DNA from: an uncultured Lachnospiraceae bacterium
GTDB lineage: Bacteria > Bacillota_A > Clostridia > Lachnospirales > Lachnospiraceae
Reading direction: 5' to 3'
Assembly (NCBI GenBank): GCA_910587495.1
Contig: CAJUMT010000107.1
Location: 1 to 11,402 of the forward strand
DNA: 11,402 bases
The notes beneath the pieces were generated by a model. The model worked only from the letters and a program-made list of their open reading frames with translations, had not been told where the DNA came from and ran no database searches. The position numbers were made by a program, and so were the translations under genes. Below, one piece after another: positions 6,214 to 11,402 of the stretch (its first letter is position 1; each line of letters begins with the position of its first letter).

Positions 6214-6768
6214 CTACATTTTTCTAAGTATCTGCTGTAAAATCGGCGGATTAATATATACTTCTGTCACAATGCCAAATAAAAGGAAGAAAAAACCCGC
6301 CGCCGTAAGTATCAAATATTTTTTTCTGCTGTGCCCTCTCTGCCAGACCCACAGCAGCATCCATCCAAAAGCAGGTATATAAAATAAGATCTGAGGAAGT
6401 ATCCCCACTGCACAGATCAGTACTCCTTTTAATCCAAGCCGCACTGTTGAAATACTGATCATGGTTCCCCAGGTCACACCAAAGAGAAAAACAGCCCCAT
6501 GGAAAATAAGTGGTGCAGCCATCAGAGTTCCGCAACATACCAAGAGAGCATACTGCCCACATCGATAGCTTCCCACATACCTTAATAATTTTTCATAGTC
6601 TATTTTCAGCGATGCATACTGACTTAGAAAATATTCGCTGAATATACCCGCAAATGCCGAACTCCCCTGGGCCTGGACAAAGATAATCCCTGCCAGAATA
6701 CCGGTAAAAAAAAGAATCAGACAAGTACCCGGATTATTGTTCTTTTGATCATTCCATCTTTCCTGCAT
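6214..6768 (-). CDS. spoIIM: Stage II sporulation protein M
   Basis: SpoIIM is the membrane member of the SpoIID-SpoIIM-SpoIIP machine that remodels septal peptidoglycan during engulfment in sporulating cells. The 184-residue protein has about five hydrophobic segments. Its C-terminal half carries family-typical stretches: GLKGVLICAVGILPQILFYI, IPAFGWMLLW, and the closing TEVYINPPILQQIL. I chose the ATG at 6768, with GGGGAGG five bases upstream. The in-frame ATG at 6786 has no ribosome site and would lie upstream of the predicted sporulation start point. It follows proC by 42 bases. A sigma-E-like promoter (6785-6813) would give it timing independent of proC. The xerD gene follows, an arrangement also seen around spoIIM in Bacillus. 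Confidence 0.92.
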   Translation of the reverse strand: MQERWNDQKNNNPGTCLILFFTGILAGIIFVQAQGSSAFAGIFSEYFLSQYASLKIDYEKLLRYVGSYRCGQYALLVCCGTLMAAPLIFHGAVFLFGVTWGTMISISTVRLGLKGVLICAVGILPQILFYIPAFGWMLLWVWQRGHSRKKYLILTAAGFFFLLFGIVTEVYINPPILQQILRKM

Positions 6769-6784
6769 AAAGACCTCCCCACTC

Positions 6785-6813
6785 ATTCTATGGGCAGGCA
6801 GATCCTTATATTA
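6785..6813 (-). promoter_or_regulatory. Sigma-E-like promoter of spoIIM
   Basis: TAATATA (6813-6807) and CATAGAAT (6792-6785) are 14 bases apart. These match the sigma-E consensus KMATATT and CATACAMT at all but one position each. The -35 overlaps the proC stop codon. Transcription would begin near 6778, just at the GGGGAGG site of spoIIM. In Bacillus subtilis spoIIM belongs to the sigma-E regulon. Confidence 0.55.
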
Positions 6814-7605
6814 CATTTTTGTACACTTTTTATATACAGCTTCGGAGGCTTTCAGCACTGCGTTTCGCATCCCAAATTCTTCTAAAACAGACACGCCTTC
6901 AATAGTTGTTCCTGCAGGACTGCACACACTGTCTTTTAATATACCTGGATGCGTACCCGTTTTAAGAACCATAGCTGCTGCGCCTTTTACAGCCTGCGCT
7001 GCAAATACATAGGCCTGCTTGCGGGGCATTCCATAACGAACTGCGCTGTCAGCCAGCGCTTCAATAAACATATAGACAAAAGCCGGAGAACTCCCGCTGG
7101 CGCAGACCACCGCATCCATCAGCCGTTCATCAATTAACTCTACTTTTCCGCAAGCACGGAATATTTTTTTGACTGTTTCCAACTCCGCTTCCGAAAGTTC
7201 TTCCTGCCGACAGCTTATACCGGTCATCCCTTCCCCGATCATGGCAGGCGTATTGGGCATAGCCCGAAGGATTCTTTTATCGCTTCCCAAATTCAGTTTT
7301 AAATCCTCAATGGATCTGCCAGGCGCTAAAGATATAATCACATGGTCCGAAGTCAGCATATAACGAATCTTATCCAGCACTTCGTCATAAAACTGAGGCT
7401 TTATCGCGAGAATCAAATATTTACATTTATTGGCGCACTCTGCATTGGAGTCTGTATATTCCACACCTGTTTGTTCATATACTTTCTTTTTTGTATCAGC
7501 CGTCTTTGCATTAAACAATATATCTTCTTTGGAAAATACTTTTAACGCGCCCATAAGGATCGCCTTTCCCATATTTCCCATACCGATAAATCCTATCTTT
7601 GCCAT
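6811..7605 (-). CDS. proC: Pyrroline-5-carboxylate reductase
   Basis: ProC catalyses the last step of proline synthesis, the NAD(P)H-dependent reduction of 1-pyrroline-5-carboxylate to L-proline, in the cytoplasm. The 264-residue length is normal. The N-terminal Rossmann motif is GFIGMGNMG (5-13), followed by the typical AIKPQ and RAMPNTPA stretches. The C-terminal dimerisation domain carries GSSPAFVYMFIEALADSAV and the ProC signature around LKDSVCSPAGTTIEGV. The ATG at 7605 has GGGGAGG eight bases upstream. The gene follows the rny terminator by about 30 bases and leads into spoIIM, so housekeeping and sporulation genes share one row. Confidence 0.96.
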   Translation of the reverse strand: MAKIGFIGMGNMGKAILMGALKVFSKEDILFNAKTADTKKKVYEQTGVEYTDSNAECANKCKYLILAIKPQFYDEVLDKIRYMLTSDHVIISLAPGRSIEDLKLNLGSDKRILRAMPNTPAMIGEGMTGISCRQEELSEAELETVKKIFRACGKVELIDERLMDAVVCASGSSPAFVYMFIEALADSAVRYGMPRKQAYVFAAQAVKGAAAMVLKTGTHPGILKDSVCSPAGTTIEGVSVLEEFGMRNAVLKASEAVYKKCTKM

Positions 7606-7623
7606 CTTAAGTACCTCCCCACA

Positions 7624-7629
7624 ATTATA
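7624..7629 (-). promoter_or_regulatory. Possible -10 box of a proC promoter
   Basis: A perfect TATAAT lies between the rny terminator and proC. The best upstream box, TTGCAC (7654-7649), is 19 bases away and lies inside the terminator stem. The start point would be near 7617, leaving a leader of only about a dozen bases beginning within the ribosome site. The strong -10 makes a promoter likely, but its -35 is weak. Confidence 0.4.
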
Positions 7630-7635
7630 CCGGTG

Positions 7636-7667
7636 AAAAAAGGATACCGTGCAACCACGGCATCCTT
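7636..7667 (-). terminator. Strong rho-independent terminator of rny
   Basis: Just after the rny stop, the minus-strand transcript forms an 11-base-pair stem (one G-U pair) with arms 7656-7666 and 7641-7651. It has a four-base GUUG loop and runs straight into a U tract (7640-7636). The stem is GC-rich near the loop. Confidence 0.93.
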
Positions 7668-7671
7668 CTAA

Positions 7672-9219
7672 TTATTTTGCGTAACTTGTCACCCTGTTTT
7701 CGCGGATCACATTTACCTTTATCTGACCAGGATATTCCAGCTCCGCTTCTATCTGCTTGGCAATATCGCGTGCCATCAATACCATTGAAGCGTCATCTAC
7801 CTGGTCGGGAATTACCATCACTCGAACCTCTCTGCCTGCCTGAATAGCAAAAGATTTATCTACTCCTTTGAAGGAATTTGCAATATCTTCCAGTTGTTTT
7901 AGTCTGTTTGTATAAGTCTCCAGTGTCTCTCTTCTCGCTCCTGGTCTTGCCGCAGATATCGTATCTGCCGCCTGTACAATACAGGAAATCATAGAAGTAG
8001 GCTCTACATCACCATGATGTGATTCAACTGCGTTGATCACTGTAGCTGATTCCTTATACTTCCGGCATAAATCCACACCGATCTGGATATGAGATCCTTC
8101 CATCTCATGATCAATAGATTTGCCGATATCATGTAAGAGTCCGGCCCTTTTGGCCATACGGACGTCAGCGCCAATTTCCCCTGCTAATAACCCCGATAAA
8201 TGAGCAACCTCGATCGAGTGCTTTAGAGCATTCTGACCATAGCTGCTGCGGAATTTCATACGTCCTAACAGACGTACCAGTTCCGGATGAATCCCGTGAA
8301 CGCCGACTTCCAAAGTCGCCGACTCACCTTCTTCACGAATCATCGCATCCACTTCTTTTTGAGCTTTTTCTACCATCTCCTCAATTCGTGCCGGGTGGAT
8401 ACGGCCATCAACAATTAATTTTTCCAACGCGATACGGGCAACTTCCCGACGGATTGGATCAAATCCGGATAAAATTACGGCTTCTGGTGTATCGTCAATA
8501 ATCAAATCTACACCTGTCATGGTCTCAAGCGTCCGAATATTCCGTCCCTCGCGGCCAATAATGCGTCCTTTCATCTCATCATTCGGAAGCTGAACAACAG
8601 AAATAGTAGTCTCAGCCACATGGTCGGCTGCACATTTCTGAATAGCGGTAACGATATACTCCTTCGCTTTTTTATTCGCGTCTTCCTTTGCCCTGCTCTC
8701 AAGTTCTTTCACCAACTTGGCAGTTTCATGTTTTACGTCATCTTCAACTGTTTTTAAAAGATATTCTTTTGCCTGTTCGGAGGTAAGGCCAGAGATTCTC
8801 TCTAATTCCTGTAATCGTTTTACAGACAGCTCTTCCGCTTCCGCCCGCTTCTTCTCCAGCTGGGCTTCACGGGCTGTGAATCCTGCTTCACGGCGCTCAA
8901 TAGCTTCTATCTTTTTATCCAGTGTTTCTTCTTTAGACAGAACACGACGCTCATATCGCTGGATCTCTGCTCTGCGCTCTTTGGTCTCTTTTTCCAGTTC
9001 ATTGCGGGTCTTCACGGACTCTTCTTTTACTTCCAGCATCGCTTCTCTTTTCTTTGTTTCTGCTGTTTTCAAAGCTTCGTCAACAATCTCCCTCGCTCTG
9101 TCTTCTGCATTGCCAAGCTTCTCATCTACCATCTTTTTATAGTAGTTGACTGCACAAGGCCAGGTAATTGCAACCGCCAGAACAATTGCGACCAAAACTG
9201 CAATCACAGTCGTAACCAT
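7672..9219 (-). CDS. rny: Ribonuclease Y
   Basis: RNase Y is the membrane-anchored endoribonuclease that starts decay and processing of many mRNAs in Firmicutes. The 515-residue protein has every expected part: an N-terminal membrane anchor (about 3-20), a long charged coiled coil (about 30-180), and a KH domain with the GREG loop (222-225). These are followed by an HD domain with the metal-binding LLHDIGK (His363-Asp364) and a later ESHHGD, and a conserved C-terminal domain. I chose the ATG at 9219, with AGGAGGTG nine bases upstream. The GTG at 9231 lies inside that site. The site itself sits in a small hairpin (9224-9236). It has a TTGACA promoter overlapping the recX stop and a strong terminator, so it is probably transcribed alone. 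recA-recX upstream is a common neighbour in Clostridia. Confidence 0.97.
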   Translation of the reverse strand: MVTTVIAVLVAIVLAVAITWPCAVNYYKKMVDEKLGNAEDRAREIVDEALKTAETKKREAMLEVKEESVKTRNELEKETKERRAEIQRYERRVLSKEETLDKKIEAIERREAGFTAREAQLEKKRAEAEELSVKRLQELERISGLTSEQAKEYLLKTVEDDVKHETAKLVKELESRAKEDANKKAKEYIVTAIQKCAADHVAETTISVVQLPNDEMKGRIIGREGRNIRTLETMTGVDLIIDDTPEAVILSGFDPIRREVARIALEKLIVDGRIHPARIEEMVEKAQKEVDAMIREEGESATLEVGVHGIHPELVRLLGRMKFRSSYGQNALKHSIEVAHLSGLLAGEIGADVRMAKRAGLLHDIGKSIDHEMEGSHIQIGVDLCRKYKESATVINAVESHHGDVEPTSMISCIVQAADTISAARPGARRETLETYTNRLKQLEDIANSFKGVDKSFAIQAGREVRVMVIPDQVDDASMVLMARDIAKQIEAELEYPGQIKVNVIRENRVTSYAK

Positions 9220-9223
9220 ATAC

Positions 9224-9236
9224 AGGAGCACCTCCT
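9224..9236 (-). promoter_or_regulatory. Mini-hairpin over the rny ribosome binding site
   Basis: In the rny mRNA, AGGAG (9236-9232) can pair perfectly with CUCCU (9228-9224) around a three-base GUG loop. This covers the Shine-Dalgarno core. It is short and may melt easily; an effect on translation is inferred only. Confidence 0.35.
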
Positions 9237-9270
9237 TATTTAGTTTTCATTGTACAAACACAACACACTG

Positions 9271-9299
9271 ATTTTAAACTGTTTTTACAATTATGTCAA
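9271..9299 (-). promoter_or_regulatory. Sigma-A promoter of rny
   Basis: A perfect TTGACA (9299-9294) lies 17 bases from TAAAAT (9276-9271). The -35 box overlaps the TGA stop of recX. Transcription would start near 9264, giving a leader of about 45 bases. Confidence 0.8.
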
Positions 9300-9829
9300 G
9301 ATGATTCGTTTAAAACAGATAGGATATCTGCCATTTTGAAACCTTTACGCAGAAGCGACGCAATCAGTTTTTTATGATGCTTCTCATCGCATATTGTCGG
9401 ATCATAATGTTTTTTCTCAAGGAGGCGTCGAATGATTGGCTTCTCATCTGAAGGTTCCAGTTCTTCATAAACCTTTTGAATCAGTTCCCGCGAAACGCCT
9501 TTTCTAAACTGTAGTTCCTGCTCTAACTGACGGCGGCTTTTACTCTGACTTCGGTATTCGATATAGTTGCGCACATAACGCTCGTCATCCAGATAGCCAA
9601 AGCTTTTTATATACGCCATAGCCTGTTCTACAACTTCAGGGGAAAACTCCGCATCCAGAAGTTTTCCCCGAAGCTGAGATTCCGTTCGGTCCATGCGCTC
9701 CAATAAGCGAAGCGCCTTAATCTTCGCCTTCTTCAGCTGAGAGTTCTGACAATCCGGCTGGTTCCCGGATGTCTGATTTTGTTGTGTCCGGTTCCGCCGG
9801 TACGGATGGCTGTGCTCCTGATAATCCAT
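9296..9829 (-). CDS. recX: RecX, regulator of RecA
   Basis: RecX binds RecA filaments and tunes or inhibits recombinase activity. The recognisable core runs from KAKIKALRLLERMDRTESQL through GYLDDERYVRNYIEYRSQSKSRRQLEQEL and the two later RecX helical repeats, ending LLRKGFKMADILSVL. The only ATG upstream of the core is at 9829, giving 177 residues and a 113-base overlap with the end of recA. Its ribosome site is weak (AGAG). The first 33 or so residues are polar, rich in Gln, Asn, Arg and His, and look like a by-product of the recA frame. The true start may therefore be a non-ATG codon nearer the recA stop (9717), and the given start is uncertain. No terminator separates it from recA, so the two are co-transcribed and probably share the LexA control. 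Confidence 0.9.
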   Translation of the reverse strand: MDYQEHSHPYRRNRTQQNQTSGNQPDCQNSQLKKAKIKALRLLERMDRTESQLRGKLLDAEFSPEVVEQAMAYIKSFGYLDDERYVRNYIEYRSQSKSRRQLEQELQFRKGVSRELIQKVYEELEPSDEKPIIRRLLEKKHYDPTICDEKHHKKLIASLLRKGFKMADILSVLNESS

Positions 9830-10829
9830 AGTGTTCTCTGACCTTTGTCTCTATTTCCTGGCATGCGTCCGGGTTATCCCGCAGAAACTGCTTGGCATTC
9901 TCACGGCCCTGCCCGATCTTAGCGTCGTTATAAGCATACCAGGAACCGCTCTTTACCACCACACCGCAGTTAGCTGCCAGATCCAGGATATCTCCGACTG
10001 TAGAAATCCCCTGTCCAAACATAATGTCAAACTCCGCTTCTTTGAAAGGAGGTGCGATCTTATTTTTAACAACTTTGACCCGGGTACGGTTACCAATAAT
10101 CTCTCCGCCCTGCTTAAGCGCCTCAATGCGGCGGACATCCAGGCGAACGGAAGAATAAAACTTCAGTGCTCGACCGCCGGTTGTTGTCTCCGGATTACCG
10201 AACATGACACCGACTTTTTCTCTAAGCTGATTGATAAAAATCACGACACAGTTCGTCTTGCTGATCACCGCTGTCAGCTTCCGCAATGCCTGGGACATCA
10301 ATCTCGCATGAAGGCCTACATGGGAGTCTCCCATGTCGCCATCGATCTCTGCCTTGGGAACCAGAGCCGCCACAGAGTCCACAATCACAATATCCACCGC
10401 GCCGGAACGAACCATCGTCTCTGTAATCTCCAGCGCCTGCTCGCCATTGTCCGGCTGAGAAATATAGAGGTTGTCGATATCCACGCCAATGTTCCTGGCA
10501 TAAACCGGGTCCAGCGCGTGCTCCGCGTCAATGAATCCTGCGATACCGCCTCTTTTTTGTACTTCCGCTACCATATGTAATGCCACTGTCGTCTTACCAC
10601 TGGATTCCGGACCATAAATCTCCACCACACGACCCTTGGGCACGCCGCCTGCGCCCAGAGCAATATCAAGACTCAGAGAACCGGTCGGGATAGTCTCCAC
10701 CTGCATATGAGCCGTATCGCCCAGTTTCATGACGGAGCCTTTCCCATACTGCTTCTCGATCTGGCCAAGCGCCGCCTCCAGCGCTTTCATTTTTTCATCC
10801 TTCGCTGATACTTTTTCATCTCTGCCCAT
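9717..10829 (-). CDS. recA: RecA recombinase
   Basis: RecA forms filaments on single-stranded DNA, drives strand exchange in homologous recombination, and triggers LexA self-cleavage in the SOS response. The 370-residue protein is full length. It has an N-terminal helix, Walker A GPESSGKT (73-80), Walker B VDIVIVDSVAAL (145-156), the FINQLREKVG and NPETTTGGRALKFY loops, and an acidic tail ending EEGED. The ATG at 10829 has AAGGAGA about seven bases upstream. A sigma-A promoter (10898-10926) and a perfect LexA box (10871-10884) lie upstream, so damage induction is expected. recX overlaps its 3' end. Confidence 0.98.
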   Translation of the reverse strand: MGRDEKVSAKDEKMKALEAALGQIEKQYGKGSVMKLGDTAHMQVETIPTGSLSLDIALGAGGVPKGRVVEIYGPESSGKTTVALHMVAEVQKRGGIAGFIDAEHALDPVYARNIGVDIDNLYISQPDNGEQALEITETMVRSGAVDIVIVDSVAALVPKAEIDGDMGDSHVGLHARLMSQALRKLTAVISKTNCVVIFINQLREKVGVMFGNPETTTGGRALKFYSSVRLDVRRIEALKQGGEIIGNRTRVKVVKNKIAPPFKEAEFDIMFGQGISTVGDILDLAANCGVVVKSGSWYAYNDAKIGQGRENAKQFLRDNPDACQEIETKVREHYGLSGAQPSVPAEPDTTKSDIREPAGLSELSAEEGED

Positions 10830-10870
10830 AAAAATTCTCCTTTATAGATTCATTTTCAGATGTCACAATA

Positions 10871-10884
10871 CGAACTTCTGTTCG
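10871..10884. promoter_or_regulatory. LexA (SOS) operator of recA
   Basis: CGAACTTCTGTTCG is a perfect palindromic match to the Gram-positive LexA consensus CGAAC-N4-GTTCG. It lies a few bases downstream of the predicted recA start point, where bound LexA would block elongation or promoter clearance. Confidence 0.93.
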
Positions 10885-10897
10885 ATTTCCTGTTTCT

Positions 10898-10926
10898 ATC
10901 CTACCTCATTTACAGGCAGATGTCAA
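10898..10926 (-). promoter_or_regulatory. Sigma-A promoter of recA-recX
   Basis: A perfect TTGACA (10926-10921) lies 17 bases from TAGGAT (10903-10898). Transcription would start near 10891, leaving a leader of about 60 bases that contains the LexA box. The -35 box starts four bases after the stop of the upstream asd gene. Confidence 0.8.
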
Positions 10927-10929
10927 GCA

Positions 10930-11402
10930 TTATTTCTTTGTAATATAACCTTTTGCTTTCAGTGCTTCCGCACACAGTACCGCTCCGCCTGCCGCACCGC
11001 GCACGGTATTATGGGAAAGCCCCACAAATTTCCAGTCATACACAGTATCTTCGCGCAGACGCCCTACAGAAACCCCCATACCATTTTCATATTCTACATC
11101 CAGTTTCACCTGCGGTCGGTTGTCTTCTTCCATATAACGGATAAATTGTTTTGGCGCGCTGGGAAGTCCTGCTTCCTGGGGAAAACCGCTGAAATCTTCC
11201 AGACATCTGAGAAGCTGTTCTTTTGTGGCTTTTTTGCGAAATTTCACAAACACAGCCGCCGTATGCCCATTCAGCACAGGAACGCGAATACATTGGCAGG
11301 TAATCTTCGGCTCCTGGGCTTTTACGATCACGCCGTCTTCTATATGGCCCCAAATCCTTAAAGGCTCCTGTTCGGATTTTTCTTCCTCTCCTCCGATATA
11401 TG
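10930..11402 (-). CDS. asd: Aspartate-semialdehyde dehydrogenase, C-terminal part (5' end outside window)
   Basis: This is the last 156 residues of aspartate-semialdehyde dehydrogenase, which makes L-aspartate 4-semialdehyde from aspartyl phosphate for lysine, diaminopimelate, threonine and methionine synthesis. The frame stays open to the window edge, and the GTG at 11331 is internal. The visible part has YIGGEEEKSEQEPLRIWG, then CQCIRVPVLNGHT, whose His is the expected catalytic base in this family. It then has GLPSAPKQFIRYMEEDNRPQ and the conserved end GMGVSVGRLRED followed by KFVGLSHNTVRGAAGG. This resembles the archaeal/fungal-type enzyme common in Clostridia more than the E. coli type. 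The active-site Cys and the NADP-binding part lie outside the window. No terminator is seen before the recA promoter. Confidence 0.94.
   Translation of the reverse strand, partial: YIGGEEEKSEQEPLRIWGHIEDGVIVKAQEPKITCQCIRVPVLNGHTAAVFVKFRKKATKEQLLRCLEDFSGFPQEAGLPSAPKQFIRYMEEDNRPQVKLDVEYENGMGVSVGRLREDTVYDWKFVGLSHNTVRGAAGGAVLCAEALKAKGYITKK

Noticed and set aside
6766..6786. Upstream ATG at 6786 as the spoIIM start
   Set aside because: It has no ribosome site, whereas GGGGAGG sits five bases before the ATG at 6768.
9831..10580. Long plus-strand open frame of about 249 codons opposite recA
   Set aside because: It lies wholly antisense to the well-conserved recA. Its translation shows no recognisable domain, and no ribosome site supports it. 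It follows from recA codon bias.
10841..10862. Second recA promoter with TATAAA as -10
   Set aside because: Its start point would fall at or inside the AAGGAG ribosome site, and the TTGACA-N17-TAGGAT promoter upstream is better.
10857..10925. Direct repeat CAGATGTCA at 10857-10865 and 10917-10925 flanking the LexA box
   Set aside because: One copy overlaps the -35 box of recA. Nine bases is too short to claim a second operator without conservation data.
10729..11361. Plus-strand open frame opposite the asd end, recA promoter and recA start
   Set aside because: It runs antisense over two real genes and their control region, with a Phe/Cys-rich translation typical of a shadow frame.

Overview
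The window looks like chromosome of an anaerobic spore-forming Bacillota, most likely class Clostridia and probably Lachnospiraceae. The evidence is spore-coat genes (cotJ), spoIIM, RNase Y, a Firmicutes-type LexA box at recA, strong AGGAGG-like ribosome binding sites, and the protein flavour of XerD, RecX and Asd. The family assignment rests on recognition of protein sequences, not on a search. All genes but one read on the minus strand.

Right to left, in the direction of transcription: the C-terminal half of aspartate-semialdehyde dehydrogenase (10930-11402); a recA-recX unit with a good sigma-A promoter and a perfect LexA box (9296-10926); rny, RNase Y, with its own TTGACA promoter and a strong terminator (7636-9299); proC, spoIIM and a XerC/D-type tyrosine recombinase in one row (5284-7605), with a sigma-E-like promoter in front of spoIIM; a rhomboid-fold membrane protein that lacks the protease residues and carries a zinc ribbon (4347-5216), closed by a terminator; the cotJA-cotJB-cotJC spore-coat operon (3645-4231); and trkA-trkH, a potassium uptake system (696-3546). 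At the far left, on the plus strand and convergent with trkH, is the C-terminal part of a large serine recombinase (1-681) that runs off the window.

The most notable irregularity is at cotJC. Only its first 33 or so codons are recognisable. The frame then runs into five unrelated codons and a stop, and a trkA promoter follows five bases later. So the cotJ operon has lost the manganese-catalase-like protein, or the gene is split here. With a serine recombinase about 3 kb away, a sporulation gene interrupted by an integrated element (as sigK is by skin) is a testable hypothesis, not a demonstrated fact. Other points to check are the XerD-like protein with altered catalytic positions, a structured trkA leader with a six-codon ORF, a 113-base recA/recX overlap, and a hairpin over the rny ribosome binding site.

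No gene-free stretch exceeds 300 bases. The longest are about 115 bases (4232-4346), 100 bases (10830-10929) and 98 bases (3547-3644), and all carry regulatory signals. I see no rRNA, tRNA, CRISPR array or insertion sequence.
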